Positions 1 to 8,854 of a DNA stretch of 64,000 nt are shown here, piece after piece (position 1 is the first letter of the stretch; each line of letters opens with the position of its first letter). The notes beneath the pieces are model-generated. The model ran no database searches and had not been told where the DNA came from. It saw nothing but the letters and a program-made list of their open reading frames with translations. Origin of the DNA: Desulforamulus putei DSM 12395 (GTDB taxonomy: Bacteria; Bacillota; Desulfotomaculia; Desulfotomaculales; Desulfotomaculaceae); the NCBI RefSeq assembly GCF_900129195.1, contig NZ_FQUY01000003.1, positions 1 to 64,000 on the forward strand, read 5' to 3'. A program made the position numbers and the translations under genes.

Positions 1-115
1 GCTGACCGCCAGGTAAACGGACAGGCTTAATCAAACCTTGCTTCTCCCAGTTGCGCAGGCTGTTCGGATGTACACCTAATTTCTTTGCCGCTTTGCTTAT
101 AGTTAATAGTTCCAT
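1..115 (-). CDS. IS607-type serine recombinase, N-terminal fragment (runs off window)
   Basis: Only the first 38 codons are visible, starting at an ATG at 115. The peptide is a MerR-like helix-turn-helix (SKAAKKLGVHPNSLRNWEK, then IKPVRLPGG). This arrangement is typical of the N-terminus of IS607-family TnpA serine recombinases, which begin with a MerR-type DNA-binding domain followed by a resolvase domain. The catalytic domain lies outside the window, so another MerR-type regulator or excisionase-like protein remains possible. No clear ribosome binding site was seen upstream. Confidence 0.5.
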   Translation of the reverse strand, partial: MELLTISKAAKKLGVHPNSLRNWEKQGLIKPVRLPGGQ

Positions 116-472
116 AAGTTTATTGTATTATGTTTGTTAAGTTTTATCAAGGTTTGTTGGAAATAAGGTAGCTGTTACATACCTCCGTTTTCGAAATTCC
201 TACAATGAACATCAAACTTTGTGAAAGTATCACCAGTTCTTAGTTAAAACCACCTTTTGAGAATTGTCAAGGCCCTGTTAGGCGGGGTAGACAATCCGGT
301 TATATTATTAAAGGGCGAATTGTATGATGCATGTGGCGTTTCTTTGATGGACGGACGGGCGGCAGCGGAGGCCCCATGATACGAGTGGAAAAGAATTTTG
401 CAAGAAAATAAAGGTTTTTCATCATAATTGCAAGAAATAGTAAGTACAATGATTGAACGGGGAGGGTATAGA
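116..472. other. gene-free stretch, possible element boundary
   Basis: About 360 bases without a convincing gene. It should hold the outer end of the leftward recombinase element and the promoter region of the rightward metallo-hydrolase gene. A short open frame runs from about 248 to 367 (ending at a TGA), with a protein-like but unrecognised composition and no ribosome binding site. It may be a gene remnant. No clear -35/-10 pair or RNA structure was identified. Confidence 0.4.
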
Positions 473-2056
473 ATGTACATTCAATTTTTAGGAGCTGCCG
501 AAACCGTTACCGGTTCCTGTTTTTTAGTGGATACAGGTCTTACCCGTCTGTTGGTGGACTGCGGGTTATTCCAGGGTTCCAAGGAAATTAAAGAGCGAAA
601 CTACCGTAATTTCCCCATCGCTCCGTCCAGTGTGGATTATGTCCTGTTAACCCATGCCCATATTGACCATAGCGGGCTGCTGCCCAAGTTTATCAAGCAC
701 GGGTTTAAGGGCCGGGTTATTGCCACCTCCGCCACGGTGGATTTATGTGAAATATTATTACCGGATTGCGGGCACATTCAAGAGATGGAAGTTGAAAGGA
801 AAAACCGTAAATACCGCCGCCAGGGTCGCAAGCTCATCGAGCCCATTTATACCGCGGCTGACGGCGCCAATGCATTGAAATATTTTGAACGGGTAAATTA
901 CAATGAAACCATTTCCGTCAGCCCCGATGTAAAAATTTGTTTTCGGGACGCCGGGCATATTTTAGGTTCCTCCATGATTGAAATGTGGGTGAGAGAAAAC
1001 GACGGCAAGGAGACCAAGCTGGTTTTCTCAGGGGATATCGGCAATACCGATCAACCCTTCATCAAAGACCCGGCCTTTATTGCCGAGGCGGATTATGTCA
1101 TTATGGAATCCACCTACGGCAACCGACTGCACCAGGATGCAGACAATAAACTGGAACTGCTGCAAAAGGCCATCGTGGACACCTATAACAAAGGTGGCAA
1201 ATTAATTATCCCGGCCTTTGCCGCAGGCCGCACCCAGGATATCCTTTACAGCATCAACGAACTGAGGATGAAAAAGGCCATTCCGGAAATCCCCATTTAT
1301 ATTGACAGTCCCATGGCCATTAAAGCCACCGAGATCTTCCGTAAGAACTGTGACATTTGTGACTATGAGACCCGGGAGTTAATCGCCAAAGGCTGTAACC
1401 CCCTGGAAATGTCCAATATAAAGACCACGTTAACCATGGAAGAATCCCGGGAGTTAAACTTTTTGAAGGGCAGGGCCATCATTATCTCCGCCAGTGGTAT
1501 GTGCGACGCCGGGCGGATTAAACACCACCTGCGTCACAACCTTTGGCGTCCGGAATGCACCGTTTTATTTGTGGGTTACCAAGCTGAAGGAACTCTGGGA
1601 CGGCGCATTCTTTCGGGTGAAAAGACCGTACGTATACACGGGGAGGAAGTGGTGGTGAGAGCAGAAATCCGCAATATCGATGGGTATTCTGCCCACGCCG
1701 ACCAACCGGCCCTGTTAAACTGGATCAAACAATTTTCCAGTAACTTAAAACAGGTGTTTATCGTGCACGGGGAGGCTAGGGCAGCCGCCACCCTGGAAAA
1801 ATTAATCAAAGCAGAAGGCATTAACGCCTGTGTGCCCCACTGGCTGGAGAAGGTGGATTTAACGTCCCCCGTTCACCAGCGGGTGCCGCAAATTTTTGTA
1901 GATACCTGGCAGAGTATTAACGAGAAAATGCAGCGAGTGTTGCAGGGGGATTTACCTGCTGCTAAATACTCCGTGCTGCTTCGCCAGCTGACCGAACTGG
2001 AGGTCCAAATGAACGAAGTCCTCCAAGAGGAAGAACTCCGGAACAAGTTAGCGTAA
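473..2056 (+). CDS. beta-CASP metallo-beta-lactamase fold hydrolase (RNase-like)
   Basis: A 527-residue member of the metallo-beta-lactamase / beta-CASP family (COG1236 type), whose known members are RNA-processing nucleases. The zinc-binding signature HAHIDHSG is at residues 61-68. Later motifs include GDIGN, the YGNR segment that opens the beta-CASP domain, SAHAD and VHGE in the C-terminal RNA-specificity region. Length is normal for the family. The start is the ATG at 473, preceded by GGGGAGGG; upstream in-frame codons lack a binding site. It is followed after 14 bases by pgeF, so the two may be cotranscribed. RNA substrate unknown. Confidence 0.85.
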   Translation: MYIQFLGAAETVTGSCFLVDTGLTRLLVDCGLFQGSKEIKERNYRNFPIAPSSVDYVLLTHAHIDHSGLLPKFIKHGFKGRVIATSATVDLCEILLPDCGHIQEMEVERKNRKYRRQGRKLIEPIYTAADGANALKYFERVNYNETISVSPDVKICFRDAGHILGSSMIEMWVRENDGKETKLVFSGDIGNTDQPFIKDPAFIAEADYVIMESTYGNRLHQDADNKLELLQKAIVDTYNKGGKLIIPAFAAGRTQDILYSINELRMKKAIPEIPIYIDSPMAIKATEIFRKNCDICDYETRELIAKGCNPLEMSNIKTTLTMEESRELNFLKGRAIIISASGMCDAGRIKHHLRHNLWRPECTVLFVGYQAEGTLGRRILSGEKTVRIHGEEVVVRAEIRNIDGYSAHADQPALLNWIKQFSSNLKQVFIVHGEARAAATLEKLIKAEGINACVPHWLEKVDLTSPVHQRVPQIFVDTWQSINEKMQRVLQGDLPAAKYSVLLRQLTELEVQMNEVLQEEELRNKLA

Positions 2057-2070
2057 CCGGGAGGTACCGG

Positions 2071-2892
2071 ATGCAGGGGATTCGCATTGAACAAAAGGGA
2101 GATTTACAATACCTTCAATTTGACGCCTTTGCCCGCAGCGGCCGGATAACCCATGGTTTTACCACCCGTAGAGGCGGCTTCAGCGCCTTTCCTTACCATA
2201 ACTTAAATATGGCCCTGCACGTGGGGGACCGGCCCGACCACGTTCGGGCCAACCGTGCTGTGGCCTGTGCGGCCCTTGGCATCAACCCGGCGGATCTGGT
2301 GGCTGCTGTGCAGGTCCATGGCAGCAGGGTGGAAGTTGTGGGCCCGCAGCACCGGGGCAGGGGAGCGGTGGACTACAGCACGGCGATCCCGGATACCGAC
2401 GCTCTGATCACCAATACCCCCGGCCTGCCGCTCTCCAGTTATTATGCGGACTGTGTACCAATTCTCCTGTATGACCCGGTCCGCACCTGCATCGGACTGG
2501 CCCATGCCGGTTGGCGGGGCACCGTCCAGGGCATTGCCGGTGCAGCGGTTGCTAAAATGAGAGAAGTATATGGCTGCGATGCCGGGGACATCCTGGCAGG
2601 TATCGGCCCCTCCATAGGCCCCTGCTGCTACCAGGTGGATGTGCCGGTCCAGCAGGCTTTGGCCAAAGTTTTTTCCTACTGGGAAGAACTGCTTAAACCC
2701 GTGGGGCCGGACCGCTGGCTCCTGGATTTATGGGAAACCAACCGGAGAGTTTTGATGGATGCAGGTGTGAAAGCCGAAAATATAACGGTGGCTCGTTTGT
2801 GTACTGCCTGCCGGACCGACTTGTTTTTTTCCTACCGGATGGAGCAAGGAAAAACCGGTCGCATGGCATCTTTAATCATGATCAAGGAATGA
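2071..2892 (+). CDS. pgeF: peptidoglycan editing factor / multicopper-type laccase-domain protein
   Basis: A 273-residue protein of the YlmD/YfiH (DUF152, PgeF) family. In other bacteria members act as purine nucleosidases/phosphorylases or remove wrongly incorporated residues from peptidoglycan precursors. Metal-binding motifs are VQVHG (80-84), ADCVP (126-130) and HAGWRGT (145-151), with the family GPSIGPCCYQV segment near 180. The ATG is preceded by GGGAGGT. In Bacillus this gene heads the ylmD-E-F-G-H-divIVA cluster; here the pho genes separate it from ylmE. Confidence 0.9.
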   Translation: MQGIRIEQKGDLQYLQFDAFARSGRITHGFTTRRGGFSAFPYHNLNMALHVGDRPDHVRANRAVACAALGINPADLVAAVQVHGSRVEVVGPQHRGRGAVDYSTAIPDTDALITNTPGLPLSSYYADCVPILLYDPVRTCIGLAHAGWRGTVQGIAGAAVAKMREVYGCDAGDILAGIGPSIGPCCYQVDVPVQQALAKVFSYWEELLKPVGPDRWLLDLWETNRRVLMDAGVKAENITVARLCTACRTDLFFSYRMEQGKTGRMASLIMIKE

Positions 2893-2914
2893 GCGAGAAA
2901 AAGGGGTGCAAGCA

Positions 2915-3622
2915 TTGCCAAAAATATTGATCGTTGACGACGAACAGCCCATCCGTGAGCTGGTTAAGTTCAATTTGGAACGGGAGGGGTTTCAGGTATT
3001 GCAGGCCGGGGACGGCAATGCCGCCCTGACCCTGGCCCGCAGTGAAAACCCTGATCTGATAGTTCTCGATGTTATGCTGCCGGGGCAGGACGGTTTAACC
3101 GTTTGCCGCAGTTTGCACCAGGACCCGTATACCCATTCCATTCCCATTATTATGCTCAGCGCCAGGGGAGAGGAATTAGACAAGGTGCTGGGGCTGGAAA
3201 TGGGAGCCGACGACTATATTACCAAGCCCTTCAGTCCCCGGGAACTGGTGGCCAGGGTAAAGGCCCGGCTGCGCCGTCAGACGGCGGAGGCACAGGTCAA
3301 TGAACAGTCCGGCAGAATCACGGTGGGGAAACTGGTCATTGATCAAGACCGCTTTATCGTTTCCTATAACGGCATCAAACAGGATCTCACCCCCAAGGAA
3401 TTTGAGTTATTGCGTTATCTGGCCCGCAACCCCGGCAAGGTGTTTACCCGGGACTTTTTGCTGGAGCAAATTTGGGGGTATGATTTTGCCGGCGACTCCA
3501 GAACAGTAGACGTTCATATTCGCCATATCCGCCAGAAGTTAGAGCAAATTCCGGGGGCCCCTCAATTTATTGAAACGGTACGGGGAGTAGGCTACCGCTT
3601 TAAGGAGGTCCAAGGGTGCTAA
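2915..3622 (+). CDS. phoP: OmpR/PhoB-family response regulator (PhoP)
   Basis: A receiver domain (acidic pair DDE near residue 8, phospho-accepting Asp at about 52 in IVLDVML, Lys in YITKPF) is followed by a C-terminal winged-helix DNA-binding domain with the RTVDVHIRHIR recognition segment. It is followed by the cognate kinase with a 7-base overlap and then by pstB and phoU, so it is very probably the phosphate-responsive regulator. The TTG at 2915 is chosen because the AAAAGGGG sequence is correctly spaced for it; a GTG at 2906 sits on that same sequence. Confidence 0.87.
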   Translation: MPKILIVDDEQPIRELVKFNLEREGFQVLQAGDGNAALTLARSENPDLIVLDVMLPGQDGLTVCRSLHQDPYTHSIPIIMLSARGEELDKVLGLEMGADDYITKPFSPRELVARVKARLRRQTAEAQVNEQSGRITVGKLVIDQDRFIVSYNGIKQDLTPKEFELLRYLARNPGKVFTRDFLLEQIWGYDFAGDSRTVDVHIRHIRQKLEQIPGAPQFIETVRGVGYRFKEVQGC

Positions 3623-4977
3623 AAGGCATTCGTCAGCGGACCATTGGCAGCTATGCTTTTCTTTTTTTCGTTTTTATGATATTAACTTTCCTCAGGTCCC
3701 TGGGAGTGGTGGACATGCTGACGGTGCTGCTGGGGTCCTTCTGGGCCACGGTGGTCATGGCCTGGCTGACCAACCGGCGGTTGATCACCCCGGTGGAGCA
3801 GATCACTTCGGTGGCCCAGGAAATGGCCGGGGGCTTTCTGGATACCGAAATCCGGGTCAAGGGAGAAGAGGAACTGGACGACCTGGCCTGGAGCATCAAC
3901 TACATGGCCCGGGAACTGAGGAAGAATTTGTTTGTCATCACGGAAGAACGAAACCGCGCCCGCGCCATTTTAAACAGTATGGCCGACGGTGTGATCGCCC
4001 TGGACAAGGACGGCCGGGTGATCCTGGTGAACCCGGTGGTGGAAGGCATCTTTAAGATTAAGGAAGAAGAGTGGGTTGGCAATCAATTAATTAAGGTCAT
4101 TCGCAACCACGAACTGGAAGAACTTTTTATCCGAGCCCTGAACAGCATGCAACCGGTGTTAAACAATGAACTGCAGGTGCTTACGCCCGAGCCTCGCTTG
4201 TTCCGAGTTCAGATTTCTCCTTTAAAAGGAAACCATGAGGAAAAAATGGGTGTAGTGGGCCTGCTGACGGATGTTACCGAGCGGCGGAAACTGGAAAGAA
4301 TGCGGTCGGAGTTTGTGGCCAATGTTTCCCACGAATTGCGGACTCCCCTCACCTCCATCAACGGTTTTGTAGAAACCCTGCTGGATGGGGCCATTGAAGA
4401 CCCCGCCACTGCCAAAAACTTTTTGGAAATTATTAACGCGGAGGGCAAGCGCCTGGCCAACTTAATCGACGACTTGCTGAAGCTGTCCCGTTTGGAGGAC
4501 CGGCGGACCAAACTCAATAAGCAACCGGTGGATTTGGCTGAAGTGATCCACAACACCGTTAAAATGTTTGAGGCCAGGGCTTTAGAAAAAAATATTGAGC
4601 TGACCAGGGTGCTGCCCCGGGAGATGCCCCCGGTGCCGGGGGACCAGGGCTTTCTGTCCCAGGTGATGATAAACCTGGTGGATAACGCTATTAAATATAC
4701 GCTGCCCGGCGGTAAAGTTCAGGTGAAGGTAACATTTAACCAGGAAGAAGTGACAGCGGCCGTTTCCGACACGGGGATTGGCATTCCGCCGGAGAGTTTA
4801 CCCCGGGTGTTTGAGAGATTTTACAGGGTGGACAAGGCCAGGAGCAGGGAAATGGGCGGCACCGGGTTGGGACTGTCCATCTCAAAACATATCATTGAGG
4901 CCCACGGCGGCAAGATCTGGGCGGAAAGCGACCAGAACGGCAGCACCTTTAGCTTTACCTTGCCTTTACATGAATAA
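3616..4977 (+). CDS. phoR: phosphate sensor histidine kinase PhoR-like
   Basis: A 453-residue membrane kinase. Two hydrophobic segments at about 12-30 and 33-52 are nearly adjacent, leaving almost no extracytoplasmic domain. A HAMP-like region, a PAS domain (about 110-215), the HisKA box with His239 in SHELRTPL, and an ATPase domain with NLVDNAIKYT and GTGLGLSI follow. The GTG start at 3616 follows AAGGAGGT and overlaps the regulator gene. In PhoR proteins sensing is thought to go through the Pst/PhoU complex and the PAS domain, which fits the missing outer domain and the pstB-phoU neighbours. Confidence 0.88.
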   Translation: MLKGIRQRTIGSYAFLFFVFMILTFLRSLGVVDMLTVLLGSFWATVVMAWLTNRRLITPVEQITSVAQEMAGGFLDTEIRVKGEEELDDLAWSINYMARELRKNLFVITEERNRARAILNSMADGVIALDKDGRVILVNPVVEGIFKIKEEEWVGNQLIKVIRNHELEELFIRALNSMQPVLNNELQVLTPEPRLFRVQISPLKGNHEEKMGVVGLLTDVTERRKLERMRSEFVANVSHELRTPLTSINGFVETLLDGAIEDPATAKNFLEIINAEGKRLANLIDDLLKLSRLEDRRTKLNKQPVDLAEVIHNTVKMFEARALEKNIELTRVLPREMPPVPGDQGFLSQVMINLVDNAIKYTLPGGKVQVKVTFNQEEVTAAVSDTGIGIPPESLPRVFERFYRVDKARSREMGGTGLGLSISKHIIEAHGGKIWAESDQNGSTFSFTLPLHE

Positions 4978-4995
4978 TTTTCACAGTTTAATTTG

Positions 4996-5012
4996 TTAAC
5001 GTTATTTTAACA
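4996..5012 (+). promoter_or_regulatory. candidate PhoP box upstream of pstB
   Basis: Two direct copies, TTAACG and TTAACA, begin exactly 11 bases apart, the spacing of PhoP half-sites in Bacillus (TTAACA-like hexamers every 11 bp). They lie between phoR and pstB, where Pho control is expected. Only two clear half-sites are visible, so this is tentative. Confidence 0.4.
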
Positions 5013-5063
5013 TTACAGCAATAAATGCATAACATGAAATTGTTACACTTTGATAAGTGTTAT

Positions 5064-5112
5064 GTGAGAGGTGAGAAGTGAGATGTTAATTCATTTTTCT
5101 CACCTCTAACCT
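5064..5112. repeat. GTGAGAGGTGAGAA inverted repeat
   Basis: GAGGTGAGAA (5068-5077) is mirrored by TTCTCACCTC (5097-5106), giving a 10-bp stem with a 19-base loop. The same GGTTAGAGGTGAGAA sequence type recurs at 24678-24712, suggesting a dispersed intergenic repeat family rather than a simple terminator. Confidence 0.55.
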
Positions 5113-5146
5113 TTCCCTTACCATTTCTCAAACGGGAGGTAACGCT

Positions 5147-5902
5147 GTGGCGTACAAGATAACGGTCAGAGATTTAAACTTGTTTTACCGTGACCTGCAG
5201 GCCCTGACAAACATCAACCTTGATATAGAGGAGAAAAGAGTAACAGCCCTGATCGGTCCCTCGGGATGCGGCAAGTCCACCTTTTTACGGACCTTAAACC
5301 GCATGAACGATTTAATTGAAGGGGTTCGGGTGGAGGGTCAGGTCCTCCTGGACGGGCAGGACCTCTATGGCCCCGAGGTGGATGTGGTGGCGCTGCGCAA
5401 AAGGGTCGGCATGGTCTTCCAGCGGCCAAACCCTTTCCCCATGACGGTTTATGATAATGTTGCCTATGGACCACGCATTCACGGTCAAAAGGACCGGCGT
5501 GTTTTGGATGAAATTGTTGAAAAAAGCCTCAAGTCGGCAGCCCTTTGGGATGAGGTAAAAGACAGGCTGCATAAGACTGCCCTGGGACTGTCCGGCGGTC
5601 AGCAGCAGCGCCTTTGTATCGCCAGGCTTTTAGCGGTGGAACCGGAGGTGCTGTTGATGGATGAACCCACCTCTGCCCTTGATCCCATTTCCACCCTTAA
5701 GGTGGAAGAATTGATCCGGGAGTTAAAAAACAACTACACCATTGTTATCGTGACCCACAACATGCAGCAGGCGGCCCGGGTTTCCGACAGCACCGCTTTC
5801 TTCTTAAACGGGGAACTCATTGAATTCGGCGATACCGAACTGATCTTTACCAGTCCCCGGGACAAGCGGACGGAGGATTACATTACCGGTCGTTTTGGAT
5901 AA
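5147..5902 (+). CDS. pstB: phosphate ABC transporter ATP-binding protein
   Basis: A 251-residue ABC ATPase of the PstB family. Walker A is GPSGCGKST (37-45), the signature LSGGQQQR lies near 148, and Walker B is VLLMDEP followed by the D-loop TSALDP. The family-typical early segment [11 protein letters not shown] follows Walker A. The GTG start follows GGGAGGT. It energises high-affinity phosphate uptake with PstS and PstC/PstA, but none of those genes is beside it. It is 22 bases from phoU. Confidence 0.93.
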   Translation: MAYKITVRDLNLFYRDLQALTNINLDIEEKRVTALIGPSGCGKSTFLRTLNRMNDLIEGVRVEGQVLLDGQDLYGPEVDVVALRKRVGMVFQRPNPFPMTVYDNVAYGPRIHGQKDRRVLDEIVEKSLKSAALWDEVKDRLHKTALGLSGGQQQRLCIARLLAVEPEVLLMDEPTSALDPISTLKVEELIRELKNNYTIVIVTHNMQQAARVSDSTAFFLNGELIEFGDTELIFTSPRDKRTEDYITGRFG

Positions 5903-5924
5903 AAATTTACCATAAGGGGGTACA

Positions 5925-6587
5925 TTGGTATTGGCCACCCGTCAGTCCTTTGATAAAGCTTTGGCAGAACTGCAGCAGGATGTGCTGCGTATGGCCAGTG
6001 TGGTGGAGAAATCCATCTACAACGCGGTAAAATCCTTAGCAACCCAGGACCCCGTTCTGGCCGGGGAAGTCATCGAAGGCGATGATGTTGTCGATGAGCA
6101 GCGCTATCAAATTGAAGACAAAATCATTAAAATTATTGCCACCCAGCAGCCCATGGCAAAGGACCTTCGCATTCTCATAACCGGCATTCGCATTGTCATG
6201 AGCTTGGAGCGGATGGCGGACCATTCGGTGGATATTGCCAGGGTCACCATGTGCCTGGCGGATCAAAAATTGATCAAACCGCTGGTGGGCATCACCGCCA
6301 TGGCCAAACTGGCTCAGCAAATGGTGAAGGACGGTTTGGATGCCTACGTCCATAATGACCCGGACAAAGCCCGGGAGATGTGTCAAGCCGACGACGAAGT
6401 AGACCACATCTACCACCAGACCTTTAAACACCTGGTGGCCTATATGAAGAGGGACCCGTCTACCATCGGCCAGGCAACTTACTTGCTGTTTGTGGCCAGG
6501 TTCCTGGAACGCATTGCCGACCATGCCACCAACATCGGAGAAGCTGTGGTATACCAGGCCACCGGGGAACGGTTGGAACTCAATTAG
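5925..6587 (+). CDS. phoU: phosphate signalling regulator PhoU
   Basis: A 220-residue all-helical PhoU protein with two tandem PhoU domains. Metal-site type motifs are seen in both halves (ERMADHSVDIAR in the first, ERIADHATNIGEA in the second). PhoU dampens PhoR activity when phosphate is plentiful and modulates Pst transport. The TTG start at 5925 follows AAGGGGG; a second TTG lies two codons later. It closes the pho unit and is followed by a strong terminator. Confidence 0.94.
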   Translation: MVLATRQSFDKALAELQQDVLRMASVVEKSIYNAVKSLATQDPVLAGEVIEGDDVVDEQRYQIEDKIIKIIATQQPMAKDLRILITGIRIVMSLERMADHSVDIARVTMCLADQKLIKPLVGITAMAKLAQQMVKDGLDAYVHNDPDKAREMCQADDEVDHIYHQTFKHLVAYMKRDPSTIGQATYLLFVARFLERIADHATNIGEAVVYQATGERLELN

Positions 6588-6600
6588 AAAAAAGAAAAGA

Positions 6601-6627
6601 AAAAACGCCCAAAAGGGCGTTTTTTTT
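6601..6627 (+). terminator. intrinsic terminator after phoU
   Basis: AAAAACGCCC, loop AAAA, GGGCGTTTTTTT: a perfect GC stem followed by eight T residues. Confidence 0.9.
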
Positions 6628-6691
6628 ACGAAGGAATTTATCAATTAACTGTCGAAAACCTTTTACTGGAAGAACAAGGCAGGTGGTGGTC

Positions 6692-7678
6692 GTGACAGAA
6701 GAATCAGGCATCAAACACAGGCCGGGACGCCACCGCAAGGTATGGGTGGTAAACAAGGGTCGTCTCCTCTTTTTTCTGTTTCTTTGCGTGATTTTTTTGA
6801 CCTTATGCTGGTTTCTGGCCAGCGGGGTAAAATCTTTTATTTTTAAACAGTTGATTACCGTTGATACTCTCCAACCGGGTGTTGCCGAGCAGGACTATGC
6901 GGGTCAGGGCATCCTCATTAAACAGGAATACCTGGTCAACGCTCCGCTAAAGGGTACCATGAAATTTTCGGTTCCCGACGGTGAACGGGTAAAGGCCGGC
7001 ACAACCTTTGGCGTTCTCATGGCTTCCGATATGGAATCTGCCTCCGGAGTGAGGCAATATGCGGTGAAGGCCCCGGTTAGCGGGGTGGTGTGCAGTCATA
7101 TCGATGGCCTGGAAACAATTTTGCTTCCCGGGAATCTTGATGTTGTGGAAATATCTGCTTTGGATAAAATAAAAAGTAACAGCCCTGCCGGGCAAACCGG
7201 TTTGGTTGAGAATGGACAGCCTGTGGCCAAAGTTATTGATAATCTGGCTCCGGTGTACATTTACGGCCTGTTTACCGAGGAAGACGTAAAACAGATCCAG
7301 CGACAAAAGGAGCCTGTCTTTAAGATAAAATGGGAAAATCAAGTCATTGAGGCCAGGATCGATAAGGTATTCCCGGGGGAACAACCGGCTGTCCTGTTTA
7401 TAGTAAAAAATTATCCGGATGAAATTCTTCATCACCGTAAAATTAATTTTCATGTCACCACAGCCATGCTGAAAGGCATTCTGGTAGATGAAAGATCCCT
7501 GGTACAAAGGGACAATCAGGTGGGTATATACCTGGTGTGGAAAGGGTTTGTCCGCTGGGTTCCGGTGGAAATTACCGGGCGTCTGAGGGGGCAGGCAGCC
7601 ATCCAGGGTAAAGACATTCAGCCGGGCATCCGGTATGTGGTCAATCCCACCTTTGCCCGGGAAGGGGACAAGCTATAA
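6692..7678 (+). CDS. HlyD-like membrane adaptor protein
   Basis: A protein of about 328 residues with a basic cytoplasmic N-terminus, one transmembrane helix (about residues 24-45) and an outer region containing lipoyl/biotinyl-like hairpin segments (for example LVNAPLKGTMKF and VKAPVSGVVCSH). It resembles HlyD_D23-type adaptors found beside ylmE in many Clostridia; its cargo is unknown. The GTG at 6692 is favoured because AGGTGG at 6681 is well placed; a GTG at 6683 is the alternative. It leads the second half of the cell-division cluster. Confidence 0.75.
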   Translation: MTEESGIKHRPGRHRKVWVVNKGRLLFFLFLCVIFLTLCWFLASGVKSFIFKQLITVDTLQPGVAEQDYAGQGILIKQEYLVNAPLKGTMKFSVPDGERVKAGTTFGVLMASDMESASGVRQYAVKAPVSGVVCSHIDGLETILLPGNLDVVEISALDKIKSNSPAGQTGLVENGQPVAKVIDNLAPVYIYGLFTEEDVKQIQRQKEPVFKIKWENQVIEARIDKVFPGEQPAVLFIVKNYPDEILHHRKINFHVTTAMLKGILVDERSLVQRDNQVGIYLVWKGFVRWVPVEITGRLRGQAAIQGKDIQPGIRYVVNPTFAREGDKL

Positions 7679-7695
7679 ATAAGGCGGGGAAAACC

Positions 7696-8373
7696 TTGAG
7701 TGTTGCTGAAAACCTGGCAAGGATTCAAAAACAAATTGTTATAAGCGCATTAAAGGCCGGCAGAAACCCTGCATCCGTCAGACTCATTGCGGTAACCAAA
7801 AATGTGTCCGCCGCCAGGGCCATGGAATCCGTGGCCGCCGGTGTGGCAGACCTGGGAGAAAACAGGGTGCAGGAACTGTGCAACAAATACCCGGCAGTGG
7901 CTGGTGCCCGCTGGCACATGATCGGGCACCTGCAGAGCAATAAGGTTAAATATATCATCGGGAAGGTGACCTTGGTGCACTCCTTGGACCGCTGGTCACT
8001 GGCGCTGGAAATCAACCGCAGGTCCCAGGAAGCCGGCTTGGTAACGCCGGTGTTGGTTCAGGTCAATGTGGCCGGGGAATCAACTAAGTTTGGCCTGCCG
8101 GTGGACGAGGTTACCGACTTTGTAACGGAAGCAGCGGGGCTGCCGGGAGTTTCCATTCAAGGATTGATGACCATCGCACCCCTGGTGGAGAACCCGGAGG
8201 AAGTCAGGCCGGTATTCCGTAGATTAAAACAAATGGCGGAAGGGCTAAAAGAGATTCCCGGTGTTAAAATGGAACAGCTGTCGATGGGTATGACCAATGA
8301 CTTTCAAGTTGCTGTTGAGGAAGGCTCCACCATGGTACGAATTGGTACGGCAATTTTTGGCAGCCGGCATTAA
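7696..8373 (+). CDS. ylmE: YggS/YlmE-family PLP homeostasis protein
   Basis: A 225-residue single-domain pyridoxal phosphate protein of the YggS/PROSC family, which keeps vitamin B6 and amino-acid pools balanced. The PLP lysine is Lys35 in IAVTKNVS, and the family motifs HMIGHLQSNK, VQVNVAGE and LSMGMTNDF are present. The TTG start follows AAGGCGGGG. It sits directly before sepF as in Bacillus. Confidence 0.92.
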   Translation: MSVAENLARIQKQIVISALKAGRNPASVRLIAVTKNVSAARAMESVAAGVADLGENRVQELCNKYPAVAGARWHMIGHLQSNKVKYIIGKVTLVHSLDRWSLALEINRRSQEAGLVTPVLVQVNVAGESTKFGLPVDEVTDFVTEAAGLPGVSIQGLMTIAPLVENPEEVRPVFRRLKQMAEGLKEIPGVKMEQLSMGMTNDFQVAVEEGSTMVRIGTAIFGSRH

Positions 8374-8387
8374 AAGGAGGGATCCGT

Positions 8388-8825
8388 ATGGCCATAGGGA
8401 TGTTCGATAAAATACTTGGCTTTATCGGTTTTGAAGAGGTGGAAGAGCAGGTCAAGGAAGATCCTGCAGAAAGAACCGAAGCACTGCAGCAGGCCAAAAG
8501 AAAAAATGCGCCGGTGGTAAGTCTGCACACCGGACGTCAGCTGCGGGTGGTGGTTTGTGAACCGACTTCCTTTGACGAAGCCCAGAACATCGCCGATAAC
8601 CTGAAAAACCGGAGAGCCGTTGTGGTCAATTTGGAAAGGGCCGGGTCTGAGCAGGCCAGGCGCATCGTGGATTTTATCAGCGGAACCACCTTTGCTTTAA
8701 GCGGTGACATGCAAAAGGTCGGGCAGAACATTTTTCTATTTGTTCCCAGCAATATCGACATAGCCAACGAAACAGCGAGAGAAACTAAGGAGAAAAGTAT
8801 TTTTTCCTGGGCCAGATCTCAGTAG
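8388..8825 (+). CDS. sepF: cell division protein SepF
   Basis: A 145-residue protein beginning with an amphipathic membrane-targeting helix (MAIGMFDKILGFIGF), followed by an acidic linker and the SepF domain (VVVCEPTSFDEAQNIAD, VVNLERA, DFISGTTFAL). SepF polymerises into rings that bundle FtsZ and anchor it to the membrane. The ATG is preceded by AAAAGGAGG. It lies between ylmE and ylmG. Confidence 0.95.
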   Translation: MAIGMFDKILGFIGFEEVEEQVKEDPAERTEALQQAKRKNAPVVSLHTGRQLRVVVCEPTSFDEAQNIADNLKNRRAVVVNLERAGSEQARRIVDFISGTTFALSGDMQKVGQNIFLFVPSNIDIANETARETKEKSIFSWARSQ

Positions 8826-8854
8826 GGTCTAGTATATAAATGACGGGGTGAACC

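Noticed and set aside
6036-6644. 202-codon minus-strand open frame over phoU
   Set aside because: It is the shadow of phoU; its first codons read through the phoU terminator.
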